From positions 1,691,797-1,755,796 of the forward strand of contig NW_020653900.1 of assembly GCF_003589595.1 (NCBI RefSeq): 64,000 nt of DNA, given 5' to 3'. The DNA comes from Hyposmocoma kahamanoa (lineage: Eukaryota; Arthropoda; Insecta; Lepidoptera; Cosmopterigidae). This document shows positions 1-9,494 of this stretch, one piece after another; positions within the stretch are counted from its first letter, which is position 1, and each line of letters opens with the position of its first letter. The position numbers and the translations under genes are program-made. The notes beneath the pieces were generated by a model. The model had not been told where the DNA came from. It saw nothing but the letters and a program-made list of their open reading frames with translations, and made no database searches.

Positions 1-1072
1 TTTTCGAATATTTCCTAACAAAATCATTAAAACTGTTACTAGTGTTATAAGTTCTTTCATCGTAAAGATCATACAGCCTTTGTCTACTTTTGTGAATTCC
101 CACAGTCGCCCATTCACTAAATTTCAATGAATTATTAATAGTTATGATTTTGGACTTAAAAACATTATCACGTTCACTTTTCACTATGTTGAAAACTGAA
201 TTATACAATTTATTGGGATCGTTAACGTACGGAATGTCAGTTAGTTTAAGCATTACGTTATTTCTATAAGCTTTAAGTCGACCATTATTTATCGGAACAC
301 ATGTGATATCCTTTTTCGGCATTTTGTCAACAGTTATATTAAAAGTGGCCAATTGACCGCAGTGATCTGAAGTTAATTTATTTATAATAGATTTATTACT
401 AGGTACGGCGTTGGTATAAATGTTGTCTAAACAAGTGGCAGTAGTAGAAGTTATTCTAGTAGGCACCAAAAAAAGATTCACAAGGTTATAACATTGGAAA
501 AATGATATGAGCCTACTGCTAGCACTGGAATCTTCTAATAAGTTAACATTGAAGTCACCACAAACAGCAATATATTTATTTATATTATTTAATTTGGCTA
601 AAACTTCATCTAATCTTTTTTCAAATAGTTCGTAAGATGAATGAGGGGGTCTGTACACGCTTAATATAACAAGCCGTTCAAGCTCTATGCAGGATATCTC
701 TATAGTCCGCTCAATAGATAGGCTCACAATATCTTTACGTTCTTTAAATTTTAAATTATTTTTAATAAGAATTAAAGAGCCGCCGTGAATAGCTTTTTCT
801 CTGCTGAACGAACTAGCCACCTGGTGATTGTTGAAGCTAAACATGAACTGATGTTGTGATAGAAAGTGGTGTTCAGTAATACAAAGAATATCAATATTGT
901 TACAGTTAATAAATAATTCTATTTCTAGCTCTTTGCCTTTCATGCCTTGAATATTTTGGTGCACCAGGTTTAATATAAAATTTATTTTATTTCTGTGTGT
1001 TTTAGGTTGGTTTCTTACTGTCAATGTGTTGCAAGAGTATCTCTCCGTTGTCTTATTAATTAATTTAAATAA
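1..1072 (-). CDS. LINE ORF2, N-terminal APE endonuclease, cut by window edge
   Basis: This is the start of a non-LTR retrotransposon polyprotein. The endonuclease nicks target DNA to prime reverse transcription. Reading the minus strand there is no stop from 1072 to base 1, so at least 350 residues are open. The endonuclease/exonuclease/phosphatase fold shows in order: a start block (ILNLVHQNIQGMKGKELE), a CITEHH block, YRPP (about 645-656), the catalytic GDFN block (about 548-559) and SDH (about 362-370). Reverse transcriptase would lie beyond base 1. The frame is open before the first in-frame ATG (941-943) and overlaps the end of the upstream ORF by about 10 nt, so re-initiation or frameshifting is likely. 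Spacing and the paired SGNH-like ORF fit a CR1/jockey-like clade. Being intact, it may be a young copy. Confidence 0.9.
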
Positions 1073-1863
1073 TTAGAAATTGAATTAATTTCAACAGAAT
1101 TATTATTGTCAGTAAACTGACCTATGTCAACGGACTGCTCAATAGAAGCAGCCGGTCTGGTAGCCAATGATTTGGCTGAATTATTAATATAATATGATAG
1201 CATCTCTGCTATCTGTCTCCTAAAATAACTAGTAAGATAATACCTATCTTTAGTCAAATAAAAATATTTACTAATAAAATTATTAGTATCCATAAAATGA
1301 AATTTACTATAATGAAATGTCAAGCTGTGTAATGTCCTATTTAAGTTATGCCTCAAATTATTTTCACTTGTTGTGAGGCAATTGCTGAAGGGAAAAGCTA
1401 ACAAAATAATTTCTTTTATATTAATTAAATTATTTAATTGTGAAAAATATTGTATTAAATCTTTTTTGTTACATTTTCCTCTTCTGCCAATTAAAATTAT
1501 TAATGTAGTGTCTTTGTCAAACTTAGTTGACAAAATACTATCTAATATTTTACAGTATGTTGCACCTGGCATGCAAATATTTGTTAATTTTAATCCTAGG
1601 TGGTTAAGTTGCAAACCTATGTTTTTACCCATTTCATCACTATACATAACTATATTATTTTGAATTTCATTTGATCTAGTTATTGACAAAGAGGTATTTT
1701 TTGATTCTAAACTAGATTCCTGCAACAACAATGAGGAGGGATTAGTGACACACACAGACAGGGAGGATTGTGGTTTTATTTCTTTGCAATTGCAAACTTG
1801 ATTATTTGTTAAAGAGTCAAATCTGTCATTATTATATCTACACAAATCTAATAAATTATCCAT
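1060..1863 (-). CDS. LINE ORF1-like protein with degenerate SGNH hydrolase fold
   Basis: This 267-residue protein sits directly upstream of the endonuclease ORF on the same strand and overlaps it slightly. Residues about 1-70 are polar with no clear domain. Residues about 70-235 resemble the SGNH/GDSL hydrolase domain seen in ORF1 proteins of CR1-like elements: a first strand and turn (IVMYSDEMG), a glycine block (NICMPGATY), a third block (LIILIGRRGKCN) where GxND is expected, and a last block (KDRYYLTSYFRRQIAEML) where DxxH is expected. The catalytic Ser, Asp and His are not preserved in standard form, so it is probably RNA-binding or structural rather than an active esterase. The Asn- and Ile-rich composition matches the AT-rich element. 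The start is the first ATG of the open frame. Confidence 0.7.
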   Translation of the reverse strand: MDNLLDLCRYNNDRFDSLTNNQVCNCKEIKPQSSLSVCVTNPSSLLLQESSLESKNTSLSITRSNEIQNNIVMYSDEMGKNIGLQLNHLGLKLTNICMPGATYCKILDSILSTKFDKDTTLIILIGRRGKCNKKDLIQYFSQLNNLINIKEIILLAFPFSNCLTTSENNLRHNLNRTLHSLTFHYSKFHFMDTNNFISKYFYLTKDRYYLTSYFRRQIAEMLSYYINNSAKSLATRPAASIEQSVDIGQFTDNNNSVEINSISNYLN

Positions 1864-2388
1864 AGCATGTGTGTGTAACTATCTGGCTAACTATTATTTT
1901 GATAAATTAAAGTTACACGACATTTAACAAAACAATTTTACTACATCCTGTATCTGTATCAAAGCGTTCGAAACTAGAGTGGCAAGTTGTACATATGAAG
2001 GGATGATCAAGTTTCCAACTAACAGTAATTACACGACTGGGAAGGAACTTGTTTTCAACTAGTACATCCTGAAATCGGGTCACTTCACAACCAGCCTGTA
2101 TACGATTAACGTTTACTAATCGGTTACGCCGTCAGTTGTGAAGCAAAGTAGGGTTGTTGCTGATGTACGTTTTTTACATATCTGCGGATGCTGATTTTTT
2201 TACTTTAACGTCAGCTGATGTTGATGTGGACGCTGATTTTATTAAACAAAAACGGTTCAAAACAAAGCAAAAAAGTAACTTAAATTCACTTCAATATCTT
2301 CTCTACAAAAAGTTGCTGCAAGAATTGTGCTGAATAGGTTCAGATGGAAATAAGTTACTCATCTTAAATAACATCCTATTCATTTTTA
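1864..2388. other. No gene seen; possible LINE 5' UTR then unique sequence
   Basis: The first part is directly upstream of the LINE ORF1 and may hold its 5' UTR, but I cannot place the element's 5' end. No ORF, splice pair or recognised repeat stands out in the rest. Confidence 0.4.
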
Positions 2389-2537
2389 ACCGACTTCAAA
2401 AGAGGAGGTGCTCAGTTTTTTATGTATGTTACGCGATAACTCTTTGCGAACCGATTTTGACGATTCTTTTATGTTGGAAAGAGGGTACCTCAGTATTGCT
2501 CCATTTAAATTTGAAGAAAATATACCACGTCCAAGGG
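2389..2537 (+). repeat. ACCGACTTC repeat, 3' truncated
   Basis: Starts ACCGACTTCAAAA and keeps the GCGATAACT, GAACCGATTTTGACGATTC and GGTACCTC blocks found in the copies at 8.0, 9.1, 28.9, 54.3 and 55.3 kb. It stops after about 150 bp at a G run, so the right end is missing. Non-coding family widespread in moths; class unknown to me. Confidence 0.8.
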
Positions 2538-2647
2538 GGGAATTTCAATTATATAATTTTAATAAGTGATATGCCCCAGAGATCTTCAGTTTTTTTAACA
2601 TGTATTGATTTATAAGCTTTTAAGATGTCTTGTGAAATAACATGACG

Positions 2648-2834
2648 GAAATTTGTGTGTGAAAATTTGTGTGTTTCGATCGGTGGCAAAGTTGTTTTGC
2701 ATCTCATGCGTTGAAGCCCACGCTCAGGGTTCTGTTCTCGCTTCGCTCGTGGTTCAATCTTCAGCGGTTCCGCTGCCTCAAGTTTCAATACAAGCGCTCG
2801 CGCCAAACAACAACTTTGCAGTCTTGCATAACAA
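2648..2834 (-). repeat. RepI repeat (GCGAAGCGAG family)
   Basis: On the minus strand this matches 20465-20650: the TTATGCAAGACTGCAAAG-like start, a GCGCTTGTATTGAAAC block, ATTGAACCACGAGCGAAGC and a CGAAACAC end are shared. Short open frames here come from the repeat; none looks like a known protein. Confidence 0.65.
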
Positions 2835-3174
2835 ATAACTATTTTTTCTGTTTCTTATCGCCTATGGAAAATCAAGATTGTTTTTATGATTTATTTTTTC
2901 TAGTAAAACAGATTGTAATCTCGAGTACCATGAGTATTTTTGTAACATCCTGTATAAAACACTCTCTCGCAATATCCCAAGGACTATTCATACATTGACT
3001 ACGCAGAAATTGTTTCCTACGGTAATGACGTAAGTAGCAGTTCTATTTTTAACCCCCCGGTTTATGTTCGTTCCACTTTGATCCTATAGTACATAACAAT
3101 TAAGTGCCAATAAGGAAGGAAAGCTACTAGATATTTTCTTACGGGCGTGTCGCTTACCTCCAGGCGCACTACTT

Positions 3175-3900
3175 GTTCGTCCAACTTGGTATCATACCAA
3201 AAAGTTTAATACCAGCCAAAACAATTGACTATTGTGTGATGGGACACTATTCTTTTAAAATAATTAAAGTATTCGGATTAAAATTTTTGTACGCCGATTT
3301 TTTTATAAGTTATGGAAATAATTTGTTTCCAAGTTACAAAAGGAATATTATGTTCGAAATCATTGACTTACAAATAAATGGACGACGGGTCTAATACAAA
3401 AACCACGAAAAAAATGTCCCAAGTCAACCTATTTAAACGTGAGTGACATGTAAAGGAATATGAAAAAGCTAAAACGTTGAATTTAAATTGTAATGTCATC
3501 GCAGTACTCTCTAATTTTGCTTGCTTCGCGGTTAGTCGAACAAACGAAGACTAGAGCGTGAATGAGCTCTGTATACGATTTTAACGCCCTATAAGTTCGG
3601 ACACTTTTTAGCGCGGACCCGACGTCCATATAATTGTAAGTCATTATAAGTCATAAGTCAACTTACAAGAGGAATATTGTGTTCGAAATAAAATTTTTTA
3701 ATTATTGTTTTTAAAGTACAAAATTGGTGTATTTTCACCCCGAACTTGTTAGTTCGCCACGCGTGGAAATTTGTCATCTCATAAACGAACCGATAACGTT
3801 GCACCAAGACTTATTGCTTTTGTTCCGCCACGTGGCGCCGGAATGGAATAATGAAAGTATGTCTAGGGTCATAATCATAGCCCAAACCACTCAGACCAGC
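3175..3900 (+). repeat. RepB repeat, split by a P-like MITE
   Basis: Two blocks, about 3200-3360 and 3660-3890, match the inverted copy at 21436-21770: AAAACAAT-GACTATTGTGT, GGGACACTATT, AAAATTTTTGT, then GAACTTGTTA, GTTGCACCAAGACTT and TTTTGTTCCGCCACGTGG. The blocks are separated by a MITE at 3361-3644. Some blocks could be read as protein but no family is recognisable; it may be a decayed DNA transposon. Confidence 0.65.
3361..3644 (-). mobile_element. P-like MITE, copy 3 (inverted, oldest)
   Basis: Starts CATTGACTTACAAATAAATG and ends with the imperfect complement. Internally it is the reverse complement of the copies at 13881-14166 and 51631-51915, with more substitutions. Its right terminus is damaged (GTAAGTCATT). 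Instead of a simple 8-bp duplication it is flanked by 30-bp direct repeats (3331-3360 and 3660-3689, 27 of 30 identical). Confidence 0.85.
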
Positions 3901-4034
3901 AGGCTGATTTTAATTGATATCGGAATCTATAGGATCGGGTAGCCCATCCGAGTCTCGAAATCAGATGGGTTTCCGAGCGAGAAGATGAACCTGATTCCTA
4001 CTACTTATATCTTTCTAATTTGTGAGTTAAATCC

Positions 4035-4262
4035 TTAGATGACGGAAAAAAATAAAGAAAAGGAGCTGCCTTATCTACGGAATAAACGTTCCTACGTAAA
4101 CCCAAAATGTTCACCACAAATGGCGGATTTAGTGTTGTACCATAATCATAGATAAGTCAATATTCGATATGCAAATGTATGGCTTGAATATTGAAACTGT
4201 TGTTACTGTGTTTTATGTTTGCAAATTTGTGTAGTTTACTGTAATCAAAGTATGATTAATAC
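4035..4262 (+). repeat. RepG repeat, copy without footprint
   Basis: Matches 43789-44040 in the same orientation: GGAAAAAAATAAAG, GGAGCTGCC, CTACGGAATAAACG, CCACAAATGGCGGATTT and CAAATGTATGGCTTGAAT are shared. It reads CGTTCCTACGTAAACCC where the other copy carries a 26-bp footprint, so it serves as the empty site. Confidence 0.8.
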
Positions 4263-4313
4263 TAGGCTATTATTACTAGGCAAGTAATGAGCCATTTTAA
4301 TCAAAATTAAATA

Positions 4314-4462
4314 GATGGACACACATATAGGCAACCACGAGTTATACCTAAACTCCTGAGAGAAATAAATGTAGGCCATACAAATATTTTTTTAGAATTT
4401 TAAATCATAGGCACATGCTGCTACAGGGATTCGAACCGTCGACCTCTCAATTAAGAAGCAAG
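4314..4462 (-). mobile_element. SINE1 (tRNA-derived), antisense, diverged
   Basis: The antisense tail (GACACACATATAGGCAACCA, AGAAATAAATGTAGGCCAT) and an antisense B box (GGGATTCGAACCG) identify it. The head has drifted (CTCTCAATTAAGAAGC), so it is an old copy. Confidence 0.75.
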
Positions 4463-4464
4463 CA

Positions 4465-4497
4465 CTATCTATCTATATCTATATATATCTATCTCTA
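4465..4497 (+). repeat. (CTAT)n microsatellite
   Basis: Imperfect run of CTAT/ATCT units next to the 5' end of the SINE1 copy. Confidence 0.85.
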
Positions 4498-4563
4498 AGT
4501 TACCACCCGGGATGGACCCGAGGAGAGATGTTAAAACTCAAAATTCGTGAAGTGCAAAGTAAT

Positions 4564-4600
4564 CGGGTAACATATACTCCTCCTATTTTTGATGTCGGTT
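4564..4600 (-). repeat. ACCGACTTC repeat fragment
   Basis: About 37 bp of the antisense end (GGGTAACATATACTCCTCCT, then GATGTCGGTT). Confidence 0.55.
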
Positions 4601-5690
4601 AAAAAGAAAGTCCCATTCAATGTCTAAATAGTACAATCCGAGTAACAGTGGGAAAACAGTGGACGTTTGTTTAGGATCCTACTCCCACGAACTTCCCACA
4701 CAGCAGTATTTACTGGTAAGGTACAGTGGACACATTACGCTAAAAAGGATTTATGCACCCTACTTGTAGTGGATTGGTATTACTTCGTTAAAAGCTGACA
4801 AGGTAAAACCCTGAAATAGTGGCCCGTAACCACGCCTTTTGACATTAATGCTCCTATTGTCAGATAAATGGTCAATGAATGGGTGTTACTGTTTTCATTT
4901 ACTCATCGGCGCTACAGAACAGTTTTTTTGTATTTTTTATTGTTTTATTTCATTTATTTTTTCTATAACTTCGTAGTTACACTGAAAATAAACATAAATT
5001 GAAACTTACTAACAAAGTGCCAAGTGCAATTGCCATTGATGATTGTCACTTATGGGATTTTTTTTCCCATTTGTCGCCAGGGAACAAAGCATGTGGTGAC
5101 AACTGGGAAGAAGCCCTAATTACTGTACTACCCTGTGTTTGGGCTCAAATGATTCGTTTTGACGAGAACTTCCATATACGCTAGTAGACCAGATAAACTA
5201 GTCATAAATAATTTATCGTCAGATCGCGGTCATAGAATAATACTGTTTCAAGTAAACAAAATATTAGAAATCTAGTTACTTCATTTAGACAACCGTGTAA
5301 ATGTTTGTATATCTGAAAAATTAACATTATTTGTCGTTGTTACAGGACGATCCAGATTACATTTGCAAAAATAATTTAAACTAATTAAGAATTAATTTGA
5401 TGACAATTTTAAGATTAAGCCATATAGTAAAAGTCATCAATTAAAACTCGGTGACTGGGCTAGAAATTACTAAAGTTTTATCACAATCGGATGCATAATA
5501 GGAATAAATACGGAACAAACACACAAACCAACATTTACTTTTATACATAAAAATACACACACCTGCACATTTAGCGGGAAACTAGAAAAATCCCCAAAAT
5601 AATGCAGTGTTTTTTGTTCTCAAAATTCTGGTTCCAGTCGACCTGGATCAAAGGAATTTTTCTACGAGTTTGTTCTATTTCTTTACCATT
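4601..5690. other. No recognised gene or repeat
   Basis: A 61-codon open frame (4999-5184) and a possible acceptor (TTGTTACAG at about 5345 followed by 12 codons and a stop) are present. Neither has a recognisable product, a partner splice site or a repeat partner in this window. Confidence 0.4.
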
Positions 5691-6101
5691 TGGCTGCCTT
5701 TCCACCAGTGATGTGCGACGTAGCAGCGTGTGAGGAAAAAATCCACCAATAGGATTACTTCATTTTCCTAGCCTCGCTTAGCGCAGCTCCGGTGGGAAAG
5801 GGTTAGCGGAGCTAAGTATTTGTACATACAAAATAGCTACAAATGTGTGCGAGGGATGCGGGCGAGGAATGTGTGCAAAACGGTGTAGGAAACTAGAGCT
5901 ACTGAAAGTATGACACTAACTGACACTAACATATCGCTACCGCTCACCCCACCACACCGCACCCCGCCCGCGCATAGCTAAAAAGAGGTCGTAACGCATA
6001 TTCGCACAGCTTTAGTGGAAAATATCACACCGTTTCACAGCGCCGCTACACATCCTCGCACCGATTCGCTACCGCACACATCTCTGGTGGAAAGGCAGCC
6101 A
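5691..6101. mobile_element. MITE-1, 411 bp with 24-bp inverted ends
   Basis: The left end TGGCTGCCTTTCCACCAG is repeated inverted and without change at the right end (CTGGTGGAAAGGCAGCCA), and similarity continues inward (GATGTG). The interior is GC-richer than its surroundings and has no ORF. A target duplication cannot be fixed, so the superfamily is open. Confidence 0.85.
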
Positions 6102-6204
6102 TAACAACAAACTAAGTAGAGTACTTTCACAAATAATATATTTAAGTAAATATTGCGGTCATTTTCCTTTTCTATTTATTTAATTATTATACTGAAAAAA
6201 CAAA

Positions 6205-6485
6205 AACAAAGATCGAACACTCAGAAAAAAATCCTTCGATCCGGTCGGATTCGAACCGACGTCTTCTTGCATACCGTGCCAGACGCTATACCAACTAAGC
6301 CACGGAACGAACCAGCGGACCTCACGAATTTTTCTATGGGCTTGCGTCGTGTCTTTGTATTTGGTTTATTCAACGACTTTTTAGTCGTAGCGCCATCTAT
6401 AAGAAATCTATGAAAGATTTATCACCCAGTTAGTACTTTTACAGTTACCAGTCCTGGCGAGAGATGTCGCTATTCGCTGTATTTT
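6205..6485 (-). mobile_element. SINE2 (tRNA-derived), antisense, long form
   Basis: Antisense B box (GGATTCGAACC) and A box (CCAACTAAGCCA) are intact. The 5' extension (GCGCCATCTAT, GAGAGATGTCGCTATTCGCT) is longer than in most copies. It joins the next SINE2 copy within a base or two. Confidence 0.85.
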
Positions 6486-6486
6486 A

Positions 6487-6716
6487 AATTTTTATTGAAT
6501 TGATATTCAATTATTTTTTATGAAATTACTCCACTAGTTTGTTATAATTATTAATACAAAGATCGAACACTCAGAAAAAATTCCTTCGATCCGGCCGGAT
6601 TCGAACCGACGTCTTCGAGCTTACCGTGCCAGACGCTATACCAACTAAGCATCCGAATCCGACCGGATCGAATGATTTTTTTCTGAGTGTTCTTTTTTCT
6701 GAGTCTTGCGGTAAGC
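6487..6716 (-). mobile_element. SINE2, antisense, folded back on itself
   Basis: Runs from an antisense SINE2 tail (ATTGAATTGATATTCAATT) through the antisense B and A boxes to about 6652. It then turns into a sense fragment (GAATCCGACCGGATCGAA ... TTTTTTCTGAGTGTTC, 6655-6695), giving a hairpin with 6570-6605. Confidence 0.75.
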
Positions 6717-8035
6717 GACAAGTAACAGTTGCAGTACTGTTCAGTGTTTTGAATGGCAAAGATCTGAGACGCACCTGCAATGAGACACTGAGACATAAGT
6801 GGAAGTCGTATGTGTCTGTAATTTCACTAACACCCTTCCTACTATCCTAGATGAGCTCTACTGCGGCTAATTTAAATTTTGTCTAGTGCCAAGCGTTTAG
6901 TAACTCCGTGAACAAATAATACAGAAATGACTTATGTGCCAGTCGCAAAGTAGCGATCGTTATTGAATGGTTATTATTACACGCTTTCCGTTTGAAAACC
7001 ACAGCTCTAACAGGAAAATGACTAATGCGCTTCCTGAAACTTTAAGAGGAAAAGTCGTGAAAGTCAAGCGGAAAAACTGGGAAATATGTTTTATTGCTGT
7101 AAATAACAATATTGAACTTGTAACCGATGGGTATAAAGGTTGATGTGGTGGCCATGATTTGAAAGAAGTCGTGCAGGACGGACCATTTCACTATGATATC
7201 AATCATAAAAAATACCATACCATATTAACAATTTAAGTGATTAACACGTTCATCGCCGTGGTGGATCAAAATGTCCAGCATTTCATCTACCTATGCGTGG
7301 CCTTGATGAGCTACTGTTGCCACTTAATTTTTAGGATTTTTGATGACATACATATTTTTCTAGACTAAGAGAAAAAAGTATATATATATTTCGAATAAAA
7401 AAAATTGCTTTAATTTAAAGTTGGATTTAAAAGTTACAAACTAAGCAAAAAAAAAGTTTATGTGAAATGTCAATCTCAAATGAAAGACGTACGTCAGTTT
7501 TAGGTAAACATCGATCGCACATTACGTGTACATACTCTGCCCGGCATTGCGACTGGAGCGGCCTAAACGTAAATAAGTATTGCGTTTAGGCCACGCCGGG
7601 GTAAAATGCTCGGCACTAAATATAATCCCAAACCAGAGCCAAATAATGAAATATCGTGAAAAAAAATCATATACGTATACAAATGAGACTTAAAACAGTC
7701 ATATAAACCAATATCATGTTTTGAACATTTTTGAAAATTCTAGTCGGCGACTAACGTGTTAAATAATTCATGTATTGGGTGTAAATGTGAAATATGGATA
7801 CAAGCGCTAATTATTATATTCCCGTTTCTGTATAAATTGGACAAGTAATAACAGTATTCTCCGCGTGAAACATTGTTTTCCTGTTCCCTGAACCGCGCTA
7901 TTAAACGTCGCACTCAGGTTTTATTTAGAGATATTTTCGCTAAAGCGTACAATTTTGAGTTATGACATACTATATCAATACCTCGGGGAAGAAAATAAAG
8001 GTGTATAAGCCAACAAACAAAAATTACAAGATGTA
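6717..8035. other. No gene; one palindrome
   Basis: AT-rich sequence without a recognised ORF, exon or repeat apart from the palindrome at 7528-7616. Confidence 0.4.
7528..7616. repeat. Imperfect 89-bp palindrome, possibly a small MITE
   Basis: GGCCTAAACG and CGTTTAGGCC form a perfect 10-bp stem around a 13-nt loop. The outer arms (TGCCCGGCATT versus the complement of AATGCTCGGCA) also pair. No second copy seen here. Confidence 0.6.
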
Positions 8036-8271
8036 ATAATCTCAGTACACAGTGGTGAAAAAAATCACTTTTGAAGGCATTCAATCTATTTATTCTAGTT
8101 TGCCACCCTTAGAGGTCGAATATTTTCTTCACATTTAAATGGAACTACTCCTAAGGTACCCTCTTACTAACAAGTTAAGAATCATCAAAATCGGTTCACA
8201 AATGCAGGCGTTGTCGCGTAACATACATACAAAAAACATCAAATTGAGAACCTCCTCCTATTTTGAAGTCG
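8036..8271 (-). repeat. ACCGACTTC repeat, near full length, antisense
   Basis: Begins ATAATCTCAGTAC and ends TTTTGAAGTCG, the two family ends. Its uninterrupted CTAAGGTACCCTCTTACT is the empty-site reference for the MITE inside the 9.1-kb copy. Confidence 0.85.
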
Positions 8272-8608
8272 CAAAAATTACAGGCTTGTGACCGTTTTTT
8301 TCCCTCAGAAGGGGCGCCTGTGAATTTATTATTGTTTCAAAAAGGAAACACATGCTTATGGCAGTTATGAAATGTTTAATGATTAGAAAAAGAAATATAA
8401 AAAACTAAAAGGTGAAAAATTAAAAAAAAAAGCTTTATATATTTTACGCTTTTGCGCCATTTTTATAAATTTCTTGTTACATGTGTCCTGTTTTTTCGAA
8501 GCGGGACAAGTTTAAGTATTTTGGGGACAGCAGGATAAGAAGCTTAAAAAAGGCATTGTTCCGCTGAAAGCGGGATGTGTGTTCACGTTATACATACCTC
8601 GACTTTTG
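8272..8608. other. No gene or repeat recognised
   Basis: AT-rich stretch; nothing supportable. Confidence 0.4.
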
Positions 8609-8840
8609 ACAACCTCTGTGGTCGAGTGGCTTGCACAACGGTTTTAATTGTGTCGACATCTCTGAGGTCCCGGGTTCGTTCCCCGGCCGGGTCAATGTTA
8701 AAAAACTAACTTTTCTATATTGTCTCCGTTCTGGGTGTTTATGGTACCGTCGTTGTTACCGATATCCATAACGCAAGTGCTTTAGTTACTTAACGATCAG
8801 AGCATCAGTGTGATGTTGTTTATTTATATTTATACCGTTC
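8609..8840 (+). mobile_element. SINE3 (tRNA-derived), sense
   Basis: A-box-like TGGTCGAGTGG and B-box-like GGTTCGTTCCC lie 50 bp apart, followed by a non-tRNA body and an AT-rich tail (TTTATTTATATTTAT). Antisense relatives are at 35757 and 46911. The head would be a pol III promoter. Confidence 0.8.
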
Positions 8841-8965
8841 TTATTTATACAGGGTGACTCACGGCTACGCGACACGAAGAGAAAGTACTTACACTATTAT
8901 AGATAGGATATATTGTTACATGAAGAAATTGTTTTATTTTTAAAACTAAGTACTACGTCTAATTA

Positions 8966-9110
8966 TTATAAAAAAAATCATTCGGTCCGGCTGGATTAGA
9001 ACCAGCACCCTCGGACAATCCGTGCCAAATACTCTGCCAATTAAACCACGGAAGGAATCAGCAGATCTTACGAATCTTTCTATATGTTTGTTACAGATTG
9101 TTGATTTTGG
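8966..9110 (-). mobile_element. SINE2, antisense, diverged
   Basis: TCGGTCCGGCTGGATTAGAA and CCAATTAAACCACGGAA are the antisense B and A box regions, with substitutions. Confidence 0.75.
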
Positions 9111-9121
9111 TGTTTAAACTT

Positions 9122-9494
9122 AATAATCGCAGTACAGAGTACTAAAAAAAGGCTTCAAAAATCATTCATCCCCTAGTTGGCCACCCTTAGGGGTGAAATA
9201 TTTTCTTCAAATTTAAATGGGATCACTACTGAGGTACAGTCAAGAGCACATCAAGCTTAACACTTTGTACTTTGGACCGTTCTTATCGTAAGCGGCATAG
9301 AGTTGGATTTAAGTCTTAAGTGTAAAGCTTGACGTGCTCTTGACCCTGTACCCTCTTACCAACAAAAAAAATCATTAAAATCGGTTCAAAAATTTTGATG
9401 ATTCCTTCAAGTCACAAATTTTGATTACCAGAGACAAAAAAGAAAAAGAAATATACAATCGAATTGAGAGCCTCCTCCTTTTTTAAAGTCGGTT
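9122..9494 (-). repeat. ACCGACTTC repeat hosting a MITE
   Basis: Both family ends are present (TAATAATCGCAGTACAGAG and TTTTAAAGTCGGTT). The copy is split at its GGTACCCTC block by a 112-bp MITE. Confidence 0.85.
9237..9348. mobile_element. MITE-2 copy 1, TA target duplication
   Basis: 112-bp element, CAGTCAAGAGCAC at the left and the inverted GTGCTCTTGACCCTG at the right, flanked by TA on both sides (9235-9236, 9349-9350). Removing it with one TA restores the GAGGTACCCTC block of the host repeat. A second copy, inverted, is at 62978-63090. A TA duplication points to Tc1/mariner-type transposition. Confidence 0.92.

Noticed and set aside
1373..1663. 96-codon plus-strand frame
   Set aside because: It is the shadow of the LINE ORF1 on the minus strand.
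5337..5382. Terminal exon after TTGTTACAG
   Set aside because: Only 12 codons, no upstream donor with an open exon and no support beyond the acceptor motif.
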